NCBI GenBank assembly: GCA_017996515.1
Contig: JAGOGU010000006.1
Coordinates: 1-17,913, forward strand
Length of the DNA: 17,913 nucleotides
Origin: Allobrachymonas sp.
GTDB lineage: Bacteria > Pseudomonadota > Gammaproteobacteria > Burkholderiales > Burkholderiaceae_C
Direction of reading: 5' to 3'
Both the position numbers and the translations under genes were made by a program. The number at the start of each line of letters is the position of its first letter. Position 1 is the first letter of the stretch. Shown here piece after piece: positions 1 through 7,522 of the stretch. The notes beneath the pieces are model-generated. The model saw only the letters and a list, made by a program, of their open reading frames with translations, had not been told where the DNA came from and did not search any database.

Positions 1-16
1 GTCGGCCTGTGCCGAC
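1..16. other. Perfect hairpin at the left window edge
   Basis: GTCGGC (1-6) and GCCGAC (11-16) form a 6-bp stem around the loop CTGT, followed by GTTGTTC. It lies 30 bases before the maeB start. It could be the terminator of a gene left of the window or part of the maeB leader. The left arm may extend beyond the window, so its true length is unknown. Confidence 0.35.
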
Positions 17-45
17 GTTGTTCGCAAGCCAACGCCATAAACGCC

Positions 46-2376
46 ATGTCCACCACCAAACCCAGCTCACCCAATCAAGCTCCCGCCCAATCCCGCCCCG
101 AATTGCACCAGGCCGCGCTCGACTATCGCGAGTTTCCGCGTCCCGGAAAAATCAGCGTCGAGGCATCCAAACAGCTCGTGAACCAGCACGACTTGGCACT
201 GGCTTACTCGCCCGGCGTGGCCGTGCCCTGCGAAGAAATCGTGCAAGACCCCGCCGCCGCCTTTCGTTACACCGCGCGCGGCAACCTGGTGGGCGTGATC
301 ACCAATGGCACAGCCGTATTGGGCCTGGGCGATATCGGTGCCTTGGCGGGCAAACCGGTGATGGAAGGCAAAGGCGTTCTGTTCAAGAAATTTGCCGGCA
401 TCGATGTGTTCGACATCGAAATCGACGAAAAAGACCCAGACAAGCTGGTCGAGATCATCGCCGCGCTGGAGCCAACTTTTGGCGGCATCAACCTCGAAGA
501 CATCAAGGCGCCCGACTGCTTTCACATCGAACGCAAACTGCGCGAGCGACTGAAAATTCCCGTCTTTCACGACGACCAGCACGGCACCGCCATCGTGGTG
601 GGCGCGGCGCTGCTCAACGGCCTGAAAGTGGCGGGCAAAAAAATCGAAGAGGTCAAGCTCGTCACCAGCGGCGCAGGCGCGGCCGCGCTGGCCTGCCTGG
701 GCCTGCTCGTCAAACTGGGGCTGCCCCGCGAAAACATTTGGGTTACCGATATCGAAGGCGTGGTGTACCAAGGCCGCACCGTGCTGATGGACCCCGACAA
801 AGCCATCTACGCCCAAGCCACCGACAAGCGCACACTGGGCGAAGTGATTGATGGCGCCGACGTGTTTCTGGGCTTGTCGGCCGGTGGCGTGCTCAAGCCC
901 GATATGGTGGCGCGCATGGCGGCCAACCCTTTGATCTTTGCGCTGGCCAACCCCAGACCCGAAATCACACCCGAAGAAGTCCGCACCGTGCGCGGCGACG
1001 CCATCATGGCCACAGGCCGCACCGACTACCCCAACCAGGTCAATAACGTCCTGTGCTTCCCCTACATCTTCCGTGGCGCGCTTGACTGTGGTGCAACCTC
1101 CATCACCGATGCAATGGAAATTGCCGCCGTGCATGCCATTGCCGATCTGGCACAAGCCGAGCAAAACGAAGCCGTTGCCGCCGCCTATGCTGGCCAGCAG
1201 CTGGCTTTTGGCCCCCAGTATCTGATTCCCAAGCCTTTTGACCCGCGCCTGATGCTGAAAATCGCGCCCGCCGTGGCTCAGGCTGCAGCCGATGAGGGCG
1301 TTGCCTCGCGCCCCATTGCCGACATGGACGCCTACAAGGAAAAACTGCAGGAGTTCATGTACACCTCGGGTGCCATCATGCGCCCCATCTTCCTGGCGGC
1401 GCGCCAGGCCCAGCGCAAACGCTTGGTGTTCTCAGAAGGCGAGGGCGAACGCATCTTGCGCGCCGTGCAGATCGTGGTGGACGAAAAACTGGCACGCCCC
1501 ATTCTGGTTGGCCGTCCTTCCGTGATTGCCGAGCGCATCGAAAAATTCGGCCTGCGCCTGAAAGAAGGCACGGATTACGAAGTGGTCAACGTCGAACAAG
1601 GCGAACACTACGACGACTTCTGGCAAACCTACTACGGCATGACCAAGCGCAAAGGCATTACCGAAGCGATCGCCCGCATCGAAATGCGCCGCCGCCTGGT
1701 GCTGATTGGCGCCATGCTGGTTCACAAAGGCATGGCAGACGGCCTGATCTGCGGAACCTGGGGGCACACCGGCATGCACCTCAACTACATCGACCAGGTC
1801 ATTGGCAAACGCCCGGGCGTCAGCACCTATGCCGCCATGAACGGCCTGCTGCTCGCCAACCACCAGGTGTTTATTGTGGACACCCACATCAACTACGACC
1901 CCACGGCCGAGCAGATTGCCGAATACACCATCATGGCCGCGCAAGAGATTCAGCGCTTTGGCATCGTCCCCAAAGCGGCGCTGCTGTCGCACTCCAACTT
2001 CGGCTCGACCAACAACCCCACGGCCCTGAAAATGCGCCAAGCCCTGCACATTCTGCAAGAAACGGCACCCTGGCTGGAAGTGGATGGCGAAATGCACGGC
2101 GACGTGGCGCTAGACACCATCCAGCGCCAATACCTCATGCCCGACAGCCCGCTCACCAGCAACGCCAACCTGCTGGTCATGCCCAATCTGGACGCGGCCA
2201 ACATCGCCTACAACCTGCTCAAAACCGCAGCAGGCAACAACGTGGCCATTGGCCCCATCCTGCTGGGCGCGGCCAAGCCCGCCAACATCCTCACATCCAG
2301 CGCCACCGTGCGGCGTATCGTGAACATGGCGGCTATTACGGTGGCCGACGCCAATTTGGCCGAAAAGCAGGAGTAA
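46..2376 (+). CDS. maeB: NADP-dependent malic enzyme (malic enzyme/phosphotransacetylase-like fusion)
   Basis: This enzyme oxidatively decarboxylates malate to pyruvate, giving NADPH and CO2, in the cytoplasm at the junction of the TCA cycle and gluconeogenesis or fatty-acid supply. The 776 residues match the long MaeB class. The N-terminal malic domain has the catalytic Tyr54 in AYSPGVA and Lys109 in MEGKG. The expected metal ligands are Glu151-Asp152 (EDIKAPD) and Asp177 (FHDDQHGT). A Rossmann NAD(P) domain follows, with GAGAAAL near residue 210. From about residue 440 there is a phosphotransacetylase-like domain containing SHSNFGS. In this family that domain is usually a regulatory acetyl-CoA-sensing module without transferase activity (family knowledge). 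The ATG at 46 gives the usual N-terminus, but no clear Shine-Dalgarno sequence precedes it. The choice of NADP over NAD is by family, not by a residue I could check. Confidence 0.95.
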   Translation: MSTTKPSSPNQAPAQSRPELHQAALDYREFPRPGKISVEASKQLVNQHDLALAYSPGVAVPCEEIVQDPAAAFRYTARGNLVGVITNGTAVLGLGDIGALAGKPVMEGKGVLFKKFAGIDVFDIEIDEKDPDKLVEIIAALEPTFGGINLEDIKAPDCFHIERKLRERLKIPVFHDDQHGTAIVVGAALLNGLKVAGKKIEEVKLVTSGAGAAALACLGLLVKLGLPRENIWVTDIEGVVYQGRTVLMDPDKAIYAQATDKRTLGEVIDGADVFLGLSAGGVLKPDMVARMAANPLIFALANPRPEITPEEVRTVRGDAIMATGRTDYPNQVNNVLCFPYIFRGALDCGATSITDAMEIAAVHAIADLAQAEQNEAVAAAYAGQQLAFGPQYLIPKPFDPRLMLKIAPAVAQAAADEGVASRPIADMDAYKEKLQEFMYTSGAIMRPIFLAARQAQRKRLVFSEGEGERILRAVQIVVDEKLARPILVGRPSVIAERIEKFGLRLKEGTDYEVVNVEQGEHYDDFWQTYYGMTKRKGITEAIARIEMRRRLVLIGAMLVHKGMADGLICGTWGHTGMHLNYIDQVIGKRPGVSTYAAMNGLLLANHQVFIVDTHINYDPTAEQIAEYTIMAAQEIQRFGIVPKAALLSHSNFGSTNNPTALKMRQALHILQETAPWLEVDGEMHGDVALDTIQRQYLMPDSPLTSNANLLVMPNLDAANIAYNLLKTAAGNNVAIGPILLGAAKPANILTSSATVRRIVNMAAITVADANLAEKQE

Positions 2377-2408
2377 GCCACATCGGCTGGCCTGCATGGG
2401 CAAATGGT

Positions 2409-2443
2409 TTGGGCTGCTTACACGCAGCCCAAGCTTTGTTTGT
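2409..2443 (+). terminator. Probable rho-independent terminator of maeB
   Basis: TTGGGCTGC (2409-2417) pairs perfectly with GCAGCCCAA (2424-2432) around a 6-base loop. The stem is followed by GCTTTGTTTGT, an interrupted T tract. It begins 32 bases after the maeB stop codon. Because it covers the upstream in-frame ATG-like extension of the next gene, it supports the later start at 2469 for that gene. Confidence 0.55.
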
Positions 2444-2468
2444 CAGATCCATTCCAAGAAAATGTCGT

Positions 2469-2750
2469 ATGAGCCGCATGCACAATCCTGCACATCCGGG
2501 CGCCGTACTCAAAGAATGGTTGGCGGATGTCAGCATCACCCAGGCGGCCGAGCACTTGGGCATTACGCGCGCCTATCTTTCCCGCATCCTGAACGAGCAC
2601 GCCAGCATCAGCGCAGATATGGCCTTGCGCCTATCCGTATTGCTTGGTACCAGCGCCGACATGTGGCTGAACATGCAAAGCGCATACGATCTGTGGCAAG
2701 CCGCCCAAAAACCACGCCCCAACGTGGTCCCACTTGCACAGGCTGCCTGA
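2469..2750 (+). CDS. higA: HigA-family XRE-type antitoxin/regulator, without an adjacent toxin
   Basis: This is a predicted 93-residue DNA-binding protein. The opening MHNPAHPGAVLKEWL is characteristic of the HigA/VapI antitoxin family. A helix-turn-helix follows at about residues 24-43 (TQAAEHLGITRAYLSRILNE), and then the SADMALRLSVLLGTSADMWLNMQ segment typical of these proteins. Family members normally bind and neutralise a RelE-like HigB mRNA-cutting toxin and repress their own promoter. Here no HigB-sized ORF precedes it: maeB and its terminator lie directly upstream, and the convergent radA gene ends 26 bases downstream. It is therefore either a solitary HigA-like regulator or a remnant of a former pair. 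The ATG at 2469 was chosen because the family begins there and the upstream extension encodes the terminator hairpin; ATG 2478 is an alternative. No strong ribosome binding site is seen. Confidence 0.85.
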   Translation: MSRMHNPAHPGAVLKEWLADVSITQAAEHLGITRAYLSRILNEHASISADMALRLSVLLGTSADMWLNMQSAYDLWQAAQKPRPNVVPLAQAA

Positions 2751-2776
2751 TCGGCACTCAAACCGCCCGTTTCAGC

Positions 2777-4162
2777 TTACAAGTTCTTCACCAAATCCAT
2801 CGCTTCTTCCACGCGCGCAACGGCATGGATGGTCAGCCCTTCCAGCTCTTTGCCGAGCTTTTTCGGCATATTGGCCTTGGGCACAATGGCGACCGAAAAA
2901 CCCAGCTTGGCGGCTTCTTTCAAACGCTCTTGCCCGCGCGGCGCGGGGCGCACTTCGCCCGCCAAGCCCACTTCACCAAAAGCAAAAAAACCTTTGGGCA
3001 GCGCCTTGCCCCGCAGGCTGCTGGTAATGGCCAGCAGCACGGCCAGGTCGGCCGCCGGTTCGCTGATGCGCACGCCGCCTACGGCATTCACAAACACATC
3101 CTGATCGCCCGTGGCCACGCCCGCATGGCGATGCAACACGGCCAGCAGCATGGCCAACCGGTCGCGCTCCAGCCCCACGCTCAAGCGGCGGGCGCTGGGG
3201 CCGCCGGTATCTACCAGCGCCTGCACTTCGACCAGCAAGGGGCGCGTGCCTTCGAGCGTGACCAGCACGCACGAGCCCGCCACCGGGTCGCCATGCGTGC
3301 TCAAAAAGATAGCGCTGGGGTTGCTCACACCTTTGAGGCCCTTGTCCGTCATGGCAAACACGCCTATTTCATTGACGGCACCAAAGCGGTTTTTGAACGA
3401 GCGAATCAGGCGGTAGCTGCTGTGGGTGTCGCCCTCGAAATAGAGCACGGTATCCACAATGTGCTCCAGCACGCGCGGGCCGGCCAGTTGGCCGTCTTTG
3501 GTCACATGCCCCACCAGCACCACGGTAGTGCCGCTGGCCTTGGCCATGCGTGTGAGGTGGGCGGCGCATTCGCGCACTTGCGCCACGCTGCCGGGCGCGC
3601 TGCTCAAAGCATCGCTGTAAATGGTTTGGATGGAATCCACCACTGCCACTTGCGGGTGCTCGGCCTGCACGGTGGCCAAAATTTTTTCGAGCTGAATTTC
3701 AGCCAGCACCCGCACCTGCGAGCCTTCCAGCCCCAGCCTGCGCGAGCGCAGCGCGATTTGCGAAGGGCTTTCTTCCCCCGTCACGTACAGGGTTTGCAGC
3801 CCCTGCAACTGCAAGGCATCCAGAGCTTGCAGCAGCAAGGTGGATTTGCCAATGCCCGGGTCACCGCCAATCAGCACCACGCCGCCGGCGACCATGCCGC
3901 CGCCCAGCACACGATCCAGCTCGCCCACACCAGTGGGTGTGCGCGCCACTTCTTCGGCCTTGATATCAGCTAGCGTGGCCACTTCGTTCACGCCCGCCAG
4001 CGCCTGTGGCGCATTGCTCAAACGGTTTTTGCTGACGCCTGCGGGCGCGGGCGCCACTTCTTCCAGACTGTTCCAGGCGTTGCACGACGGGCACTTGCCC
4101 AGCCAGCGCGCGCTGCTGGCGCCACAGGCATTACAGATGTATTGGGATTTGGTAGTAGCCAT
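2777..4162 (-). CDS. radA: DNA repair protein RadA (branch-migration ATPase)
   Basis: RadA/Sms is a RecA-like hexameric helicase that drives branch migration of recombination intermediates in the cytoplasm. The 461-residue product has all the family parts in order. There is a C4 zinc finger at Cys10, Cys13, Cys24 and Cys27. The Walker A motif GDPGIGKST is at 100-108, and a Walker B-like VAVVDSIQ at 172-179. The RadA-specific KNRFG motif is at 257-261. A Lon-protease-like C-terminal domain runs from about 345 to the end. The ATG at 4162 gives the standard MATTKSQYICNACG start; the frame stays open another 39 codons upstream, but that part shows no conservation I recognise. No Shine-Dalgarno is visible. 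A TACAAT box 9 bases upstream could mean a very short leader. It is convergent with higA and transcribed alone. Confidence 0.96.
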   Translation of the reverse strand: MATTKSQYICNACGASSARWLGKCPSCNAWNSLEEVAPAPAGVSKNRLSNAPQALAGVNEVATLADIKAEEVARTPTGVGELDRVLGGGMVAGGVVLIGGDPGIGKSTLLLQALDALQLQGLQTLYVTGEESPSQIALRSRRLGLEGSQVRVLAEIQLEKILATVQAEHPQVAVVDSIQTIYSDALSSAPGSVAQVRECAAHLTRMAKASGTTVVLVGHVTKDGQLAGPRVLEHIVDTVLYFEGDTHSSYRLIRSFKNRFGAVNEIGVFAMTDKGLKGVSNPSAIFLSTHGDPVAGSCVLVTLEGTRPLLVEVQALVDTGGPSARRLSVGLERDRLAMLLAVLHRHAGVATGDQDVFVNAVGGVRISEPAADLAVLLAITSSLRGKALPKGFFAFGEVGLAGEVRPAPRGQERLKEAAKLGFSVAIVPKANMPKKLGKELEGLTIHAVARVEEAMDLVKNL

Positions 4163-4301
4163 AAGCTGGCAATTGTAGGCAGGTGGCATGCCGTTTGGCC
4201 TATTCAGGCGGGCACGCGCAACCTGCCCATAGGCCCCAAAAGGGGAAGCGCGCTGCACATCCGCAAACGCACCCTGCACGCGGAGCCCCCTCCGTGCAAT
4301 T
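4163..4301. other. Short intergenic region upstream of radA
   Basis: This 139-base stretch must hold the radA promoter, because the gene to its right is also on the minus strand and ends at 4302. On the minus strand there is TACAAT at 4177-4172, close to the radA ATG, but no good -35 box is placed correctly for it. An imperfect GC-rich stem (GCAC..GGAG / CTCC..GTGC) lies around 4277-4297, near the 3' end of the upstream gene. It lacks a T tract, so I do not call it a terminator. Confidence 0.4.
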
Positions 4302-5120
4302 TCATTTTGCTGTGTGCACGTGCTCTGCCGCGCTTGCCGTCTGCTCGAAACGGTCGAACATGGCTTTGAGATTGGCGTCTATCTGCTTCCAACTTTGAAA
4401 AAAATCTCTTGAATAGGAATATTCAAGAACAATTCCATTCTTATAGTTTGACCTAACCCTGCAGCTAGGAGACGGGGTTTGAAGATCTTTCTTAGGAATG
4501 CAGCTAACAGTCAATTCGATATCTGCATCAATAGGAAAATATCTTTCATTCAAACCACCTGTCGGCTCAAAATAAGCTAAGTCATAAATATCATCGGAAC
4601 GTTTGTGATAAAGCTCTTGGCCACTGAAAAAGCCATCCCTTAACGAAGAGTACCAATTCGAGCTATCCAAGTGCATAAGGCTTAAACTCAGCTTCTTCCC
4701 CCACCCCACTCTCTTCCACTCTGTTTCATCTTCAGGATAGTAAGGCTTTAAATCAGGTAGCAAAACATCTATAGAAAAAGCTTTAACGGGGATGCGCTCT
4801 TTTTTAACTCCAGGCCAGTAGCCGTGCTTCTCAAACCCCTCACCATAGGCATAGCGAATCGGAATATCGTATTTGCGGCCGCCCAGTTCGATGCGGATGG
4901 TTTGTTCTTCCAGGTTCTTTTTCTGTTCTTCGGGCGAGAAGCTTTTGGCGATCAGTTCTTTGCGATACAAACTCCATTTCACGACCATTTTGGCAGTCAG
5001 GTCTGGGGCGATAGCCGCAGCAGCCCAAAACAGGTAAGCCGGCTTCCAGAGAGCCACGCCCACCATGCCGACAATCACCAGTGCTAGCGCCAAGATGGTT
5101 TTTCGTATCCACGGTTTCAT
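4302..5120 (-). CDS. Unrecognised membrane-anchored protein, AT-rich C-terminal region
   Basis: The product has 272 residues and I do not recognise a family. It starts with a positively charged end (MKPWIRK) and one hydrophobic segment at about residues 7-37, so it is probably anchored in the inner membrane with the rest outside. The remaining part is soluble-looking, rich in Lys, Tyr, Trp and Asp, and has two cysteines (207 and 220) that could form a disulfide in the periplasm. The start at 5120 is supported by GGGAG shortly upstream and a 16-base gap after the ydcF-like gene, implying co-transcription. Coding positions 4381-4800 are about 40% G+C by hand count (30% at worst), against about 60% near the 5' end (4981-5100) and in neighbours. 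That suggests the region was acquired or replaced. It faintly resembles polymorphic immunity-type proteins in style, but that is impression only. Confidence 0.8.
   Translation of the reverse strand: MKPWIRKTILALALVIVGMVGVALWKPAYLFWAAAAIAPDLTAKMVVKWSLYRKELIAKSFSPEEQKKNLEEQTIRIELGGRKYDIPIRYAYGEGFEKHGYWPGVKKERIPVKAFSIDVLLPDLKPYYPEDETEWKRVGWGKKLSLSLMHLDSSNWYSSLRDGFFSGQELYHKRSDDIYDLAYFEPTGGLNERYFPIDADIELTVSCIPKKDLQTPSPSCRVRSNYKNGIVLEYSYSRDFFQSWKQIDANLKAMFDRFEQTASAAEHVHTAK
4381..4800. other. AT-rich segment inside the unrecognised membrane protein gene
   Basis: A hand count gives 167 G or C in 420 bases (40%), with 4381-4440 at 30%. The following coding stretch 4981-5100 is near 59%. The reading frame runs through without a break. 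The change is sharp on the 3' side of the gene (near 4380) and gradual on the 5' side. The segment encodes roughly residues 107-247. Confidence 0.7.
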
Positions 5121-5136
5121 GTCGAAGGCTCCCTGA

Positions 5137-5946
5137 TCAATATTCGCCCAGCAGCCAACCGCTGATAAAGGCGAAGTATTCGCGCAGATAGGCATTGCCG
5201 CGCAGGTAAAGCGGCGTTGGCCCGCCGGCGCTGCGCACCTGGGTAAAGCCTGCACGGCGGGCAATCCAGCGGGCGCGCAGTTGGTGAAAGTCGCTAGTCA
5301 CAATCAGCACGGGCTGCGCGGCATCCATACCGCGCGCGGCCAGCAAGGCTTGGCTGAATTGCAGATTCTCTGCCGTGCTGGTGCTGCGCAGCTCTTGCAC
5401 GATGCGTGTGGCGTCCACGCCGTGTTGCACCAGCCATGTCTGCATCACGGCGCTTTCCGTACAGTCCAACCACAAATCCTTGCCGCCGCTGACCACCACA
5501 GGCGCTTGCGGCAACCGCTGCGCCCATTGCCGGGCCACTTTCAGGCGCTCGGCCAAGGTGGGCGATACCTGGCAGCGCGGCGTGCCAGAGCCCAGCACCA
5601 CAATCGCCGCAGGGGCCTGGTCGGCAGGCTGCGTGCGGCTGCTGTGCAGCAGCGCCCCCACAAAGACCCCCAGCGATACCAACCACGCGGCAAAGCACAG
5701 CAGCCATGCCCGCCATGCTTGGCGCCGCCAACTGCGCTGCGCCAGCCAGGCATGCCAGCGGTTCCACTGCCACCCCAACGCCAGCAGGGCAAGGCCGATC
5801 AGCAAGGGCAAAACAATGCCAAAGTGAAACAGCCGCATACTCATCAGCCAAATGGCATCGAGCGTGAGCAGTGCCCCTGCCAGCGCCGCAAGTACGCGCC
5901 ACAGCCCGGAAAAGCGAGGTACCGCAGAACGCAAGTGATCTGTCAT
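5137..5946 (-). CDS. YdcF/ElyC-family (DUF218) membrane protein
   Basis: This 269-residue protein has three predicted membrane segments (about 16-34, 40-58 and 80-101) followed by a DUF218 domain. The family signatures are IVVLGSG at about 115-121, VVSGG at 151-155, STSTAEN at 188-194 and TSDFHQLRA at 217-225. Members include E. coli ElyC, which affects peptidoglycan assembly and undecaprenyl-phosphate recycling, and SanA, an envelope barrier factor; the biochemical activity is generally unsettled. The start is uncertain. ATG codons at 5946, 5964 and 6027 are in frame and none has a good ribosome binding site. I chose 5946 because the first membrane helix begins soon after it. It is followed 16 bases on by the unrecognised membrane protein, and it is divergent from the MFS exporter. 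Confidence 0.88.
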   Translation of the reverse strand: MTDHLRSAVPRFSGLWRVLAALAGALLTLDAIWLMSMRLFHFGIVLPLLIGLALLALGWQWNRWHAWLAQRSWRRQAWRAWLLCFAAWLVSLGVFVGALLHSSRTQPADQAPAAIVVLGSGTPRCQVSPTLAERLKVARQWAQRLPQAPVVVSGGKDLWLDCTESAVMQTWLVQHGVDATRIVQELRSTSTAENLQFSQALLAARGMDAAQPVLIVTSDFHQLRARWIARRAGFTQVRSAGGPTPLYLRGNAYLREYFAFISGWLLGEY

Positions 5947-6129
5947 GCCTGTGTGTGGCTGCATGTGATGCTGCTTTTGAAATTTTTGAGACGCTTCTGC
6001 ATACAAACCCGAACAAGCCTCGTGCATGTACAAGGCTTCAGGCTCTGGCTTGGCTGTTGGCTGGTGAACGATTGCGATTGTAGTGGTGGGCAAAAAAACG
6101 CGCTGCTGGTGATGGCGCAACAACAGATG

Positions 6130-6153
6130 GCGACGAGGTGTGCACACCGTCGC
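6130..6153. promoter_or_regulatory. Palindrome in the ydcF-like/MFS divergent promoter region
   Basis: GGTGTGCACACC (6137-6148) is a perfect 12-base palindrome. It is flanked by GCGAC (6130-6134) and GTCGC (6149-6153), which extend the symmetry with a 2-base offset. It sits 88 bases upstream of the MFS start and about 184 bases from the ydcF-like start. The size and position suit an operator for a dimeric repressor, but no regulator gene is adjacent. I could not place convincing -35/-10 boxes around it. Confidence 0.4.
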
Positions 6154-6240
6154 CCATCCCCGATATTTTTTGCCTCTCCAGATCGCAAAAGGCGGTATTG
6201 GCTTTACGATTCTTTTTTCATCAAAACCCGCGACCCGCAT

Positions 6241-7467
6241 ATGCCCGCCAACGCCCAACACTCACGGCTACTCCCCATGTGGCTGATGGCCCTTTTGCTG
6301 GCCATGCTGTCGATGCTGGGGCCGTTTTCAATCGACACCTATATTCCCGCGTTTGACACCATTGCCCAGTCGTTGCGGGCATCGCCCACGCAGATGCAGC
6401 TCACGCTGTCGGCCTATTTGCTGGGGTTTGCCTTCATGAATCTGTTTCACGGCGCCTTGTCTGACAGCTTTGGCCGCCGCCCCGTGATTTTGTGCGGGCT
6501 GGGGGTGTTCATCGTGGCATCGATCGGCTGCGCGCTGGCGCAAAACGTGTGGCAATTGATTGCGTTTCGCGCCCTGCAAGGCTTCTCGACCGGTGCGGGC
6601 ACGGTGGTGTCGCGCGCGATTGTGCGGGATGTGTTTCCGCTGGCCGAGGCCCAGCGCGTGATGAGCCAGATCACCATCTTTTTTGGGGTGGCGCCTGCCA
6701 TTGCGCCCATTTTTGGCGGGCTGATCGTCAAATATTTTGTCTGGCAGGCTATTTTCATTTTCATGACCGGCATTGGCGTTGTTTTGTGGCTGGTGAACTG
6801 GCGCATGCTGGCAGAATCCCTGCCCCGCCCTATGCGCCAGCCGTTTGATGCCAGGCAGTTGCTGGCCGGTTACCGGTTGCTGGCGTTTGACCCGCGCTTC
6901 ATGCTGCTGGCGCTGGCCTCAGGCATACCGTTCAACGGCCTGTTTCTGTACATTCTGTCTGCCCCGTCGTTTCTGGGAAAAATTCTGCACTTGCAGCCCA
7001 CCCAGTTCTTCTGGTTTTTTGTGGTGACGGTCAGCGGCATCATGACCGGCTCGTGGCTGTCTGGCAGCAAGGCGGGCAAGATCACGCCCAAGCGGCAAAT
7101 CTGGCAGGGCTTTGCCGTCATGCTGGCGGCTGCCGGTTTGAACATGGCGGCCAACCTGCTGCTGCAACCGGCCATTTGGTGGGCCTTTTTTCCGATTGCC
7201 CTGTTTGCCATCGGCTGGGCCTTGATGACGCCTGCCGTGACCTTGCTGGCGCTGGATTTGCACCCTCCACGGCGCGGCATGGCATCTTCTTTGCAGGCGG
7301 CGATCAGCTCGGCCGTGAATGGCCTGGTGGCCGGATTGCTGGCGCCGCTGGCCATGCATTCGGCCAAGATGCTGGCTTTTACTTCTTTTGCGCTGCTGGC
7401 GGCAGGTTTGCTGGCTTGGGTGTTTCTAACCTACCGCTGGCCGCAGCTTGGCAAGCCTGCGGCTTGA
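6241..7467 (+). CDS. Bcr/CflA-family MFS multidrug exporter
   Basis: This is a 408-residue inner-membrane proton-coupled exporter of the 12-helix drug:H+ antiporter type. The N-terminus is MWLMALLLAMLSMLGPFSIDTYIPAF-like, with the conserved DTYIPAF of the Bcr/CflA group at about 32-38. Motif A between helices 2 and 3 is GALSDSFGRRP (71-81). RALQG is at 110-114. An APAIAPIFGG segment at 151-160 corresponds to motif C of exporters. Length and hydrophobic pattern match the family; the true substrate (bicyclomycin, chloramphenicol, sulfonamides or others) cannot be read from the sequence. The start ATG 6241 lies just before the first helix. The frame is open much further upstream, but that part lies opposite the ydcF-like gene and is not protein-like. 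No clear ribosome binding site is present. It is convergent with the CorA-like gene. Confidence 0.92.
   Translation: MPANAQHSRLLPMWLMALLLAMLSMLGPFSIDTYIPAFDTIAQSLRASPTQMQLTLSAYLLGFAFMNLFHGALSDSFGRRPVILCGLGVFIVASIGCALAQNVWQLIAFRALQGFSTGAGTVVSRAIVRDVFPLAEAQRVMSQITIFFGVAPAIAPIFGGLIVKYFVWQAIFIFMTGIGVVLWLVNWRMLAESLPRPMRQPFDARQLLAGYRLLAFDPRFMLLALASGIPFNGLFLYILSAPSFLGKILHLQPTQFFWFFVVTVSGIMTGSWLSGSKAGKITPKRQIWQGFAVMLAAAGLNMAANLLLQPAIWWAFFPIALFAIGWALMTPAVTLLALDLHPPRRGMASSLQAAISSAVNGLVAGLLAPLAMHSAKMLAFTSFALLAAGLLAWVFLTYRWPQLGKPAA
7440..7463. terminator. Hairpin overlapping the MFS 3' end (possible terminator)
   Basis: GCCGCAGCTT (7440-7449) pairs with AAGC plus TGCGGC (7453-7463), with one bulged C and a 3-base loop. 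The hairpin ends next to the TGA stop. There is no T tract after it, so it may stabilise the mRNA end rather than terminate transcription. It lies between the convergent MFS and CorA-like genes and could act on either strand. Confidence 0.35.
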
Positions 7468-7522
7468 AGTCTGACGTTTGAAATCGGGGCGCTTGCCTGG
7501 TGCGATTGGGTGCGGCCTGCAC

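Noticed and set aside
67..1164. Long minus-strand open frame opposite maeB (365 codons)
   Set aside because: It lies entirely antisense to a well-conserved gene. Its His/Gly/Val-rich translation is typical of the mirror frame of GC-rich coding DNA and matches no family.
2396..3973. 525-codon plus-strand open frame across higA and radA
   Set aside because: Its translation is His/Gln/Arg/Ala-rich with no domain signature, and radA on the other strand explains the conservation.
4232..4246. CCCCAAAAGGGG inverted repeat upstream of radA
   Set aside because: It is a 4-bp stem only, with no T tract or placement that would suggest function.
4302..5120. AT-rich gene as evidence for a mobile element or genomic island
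   Set aside because: No transposase, integrase, terminal repeats or tRNA lie nearby, and both flanking genes are ordinary chromosomal genes. Only part of one gene differs in composition.
5281..6240. In-frame upstream extension of the MFS gene, making a 728-residue protein
   Set aside because: The extension is antisense to the ydcF-like gene and is not protein-like; the MFS fold starts right after ATG 6241.
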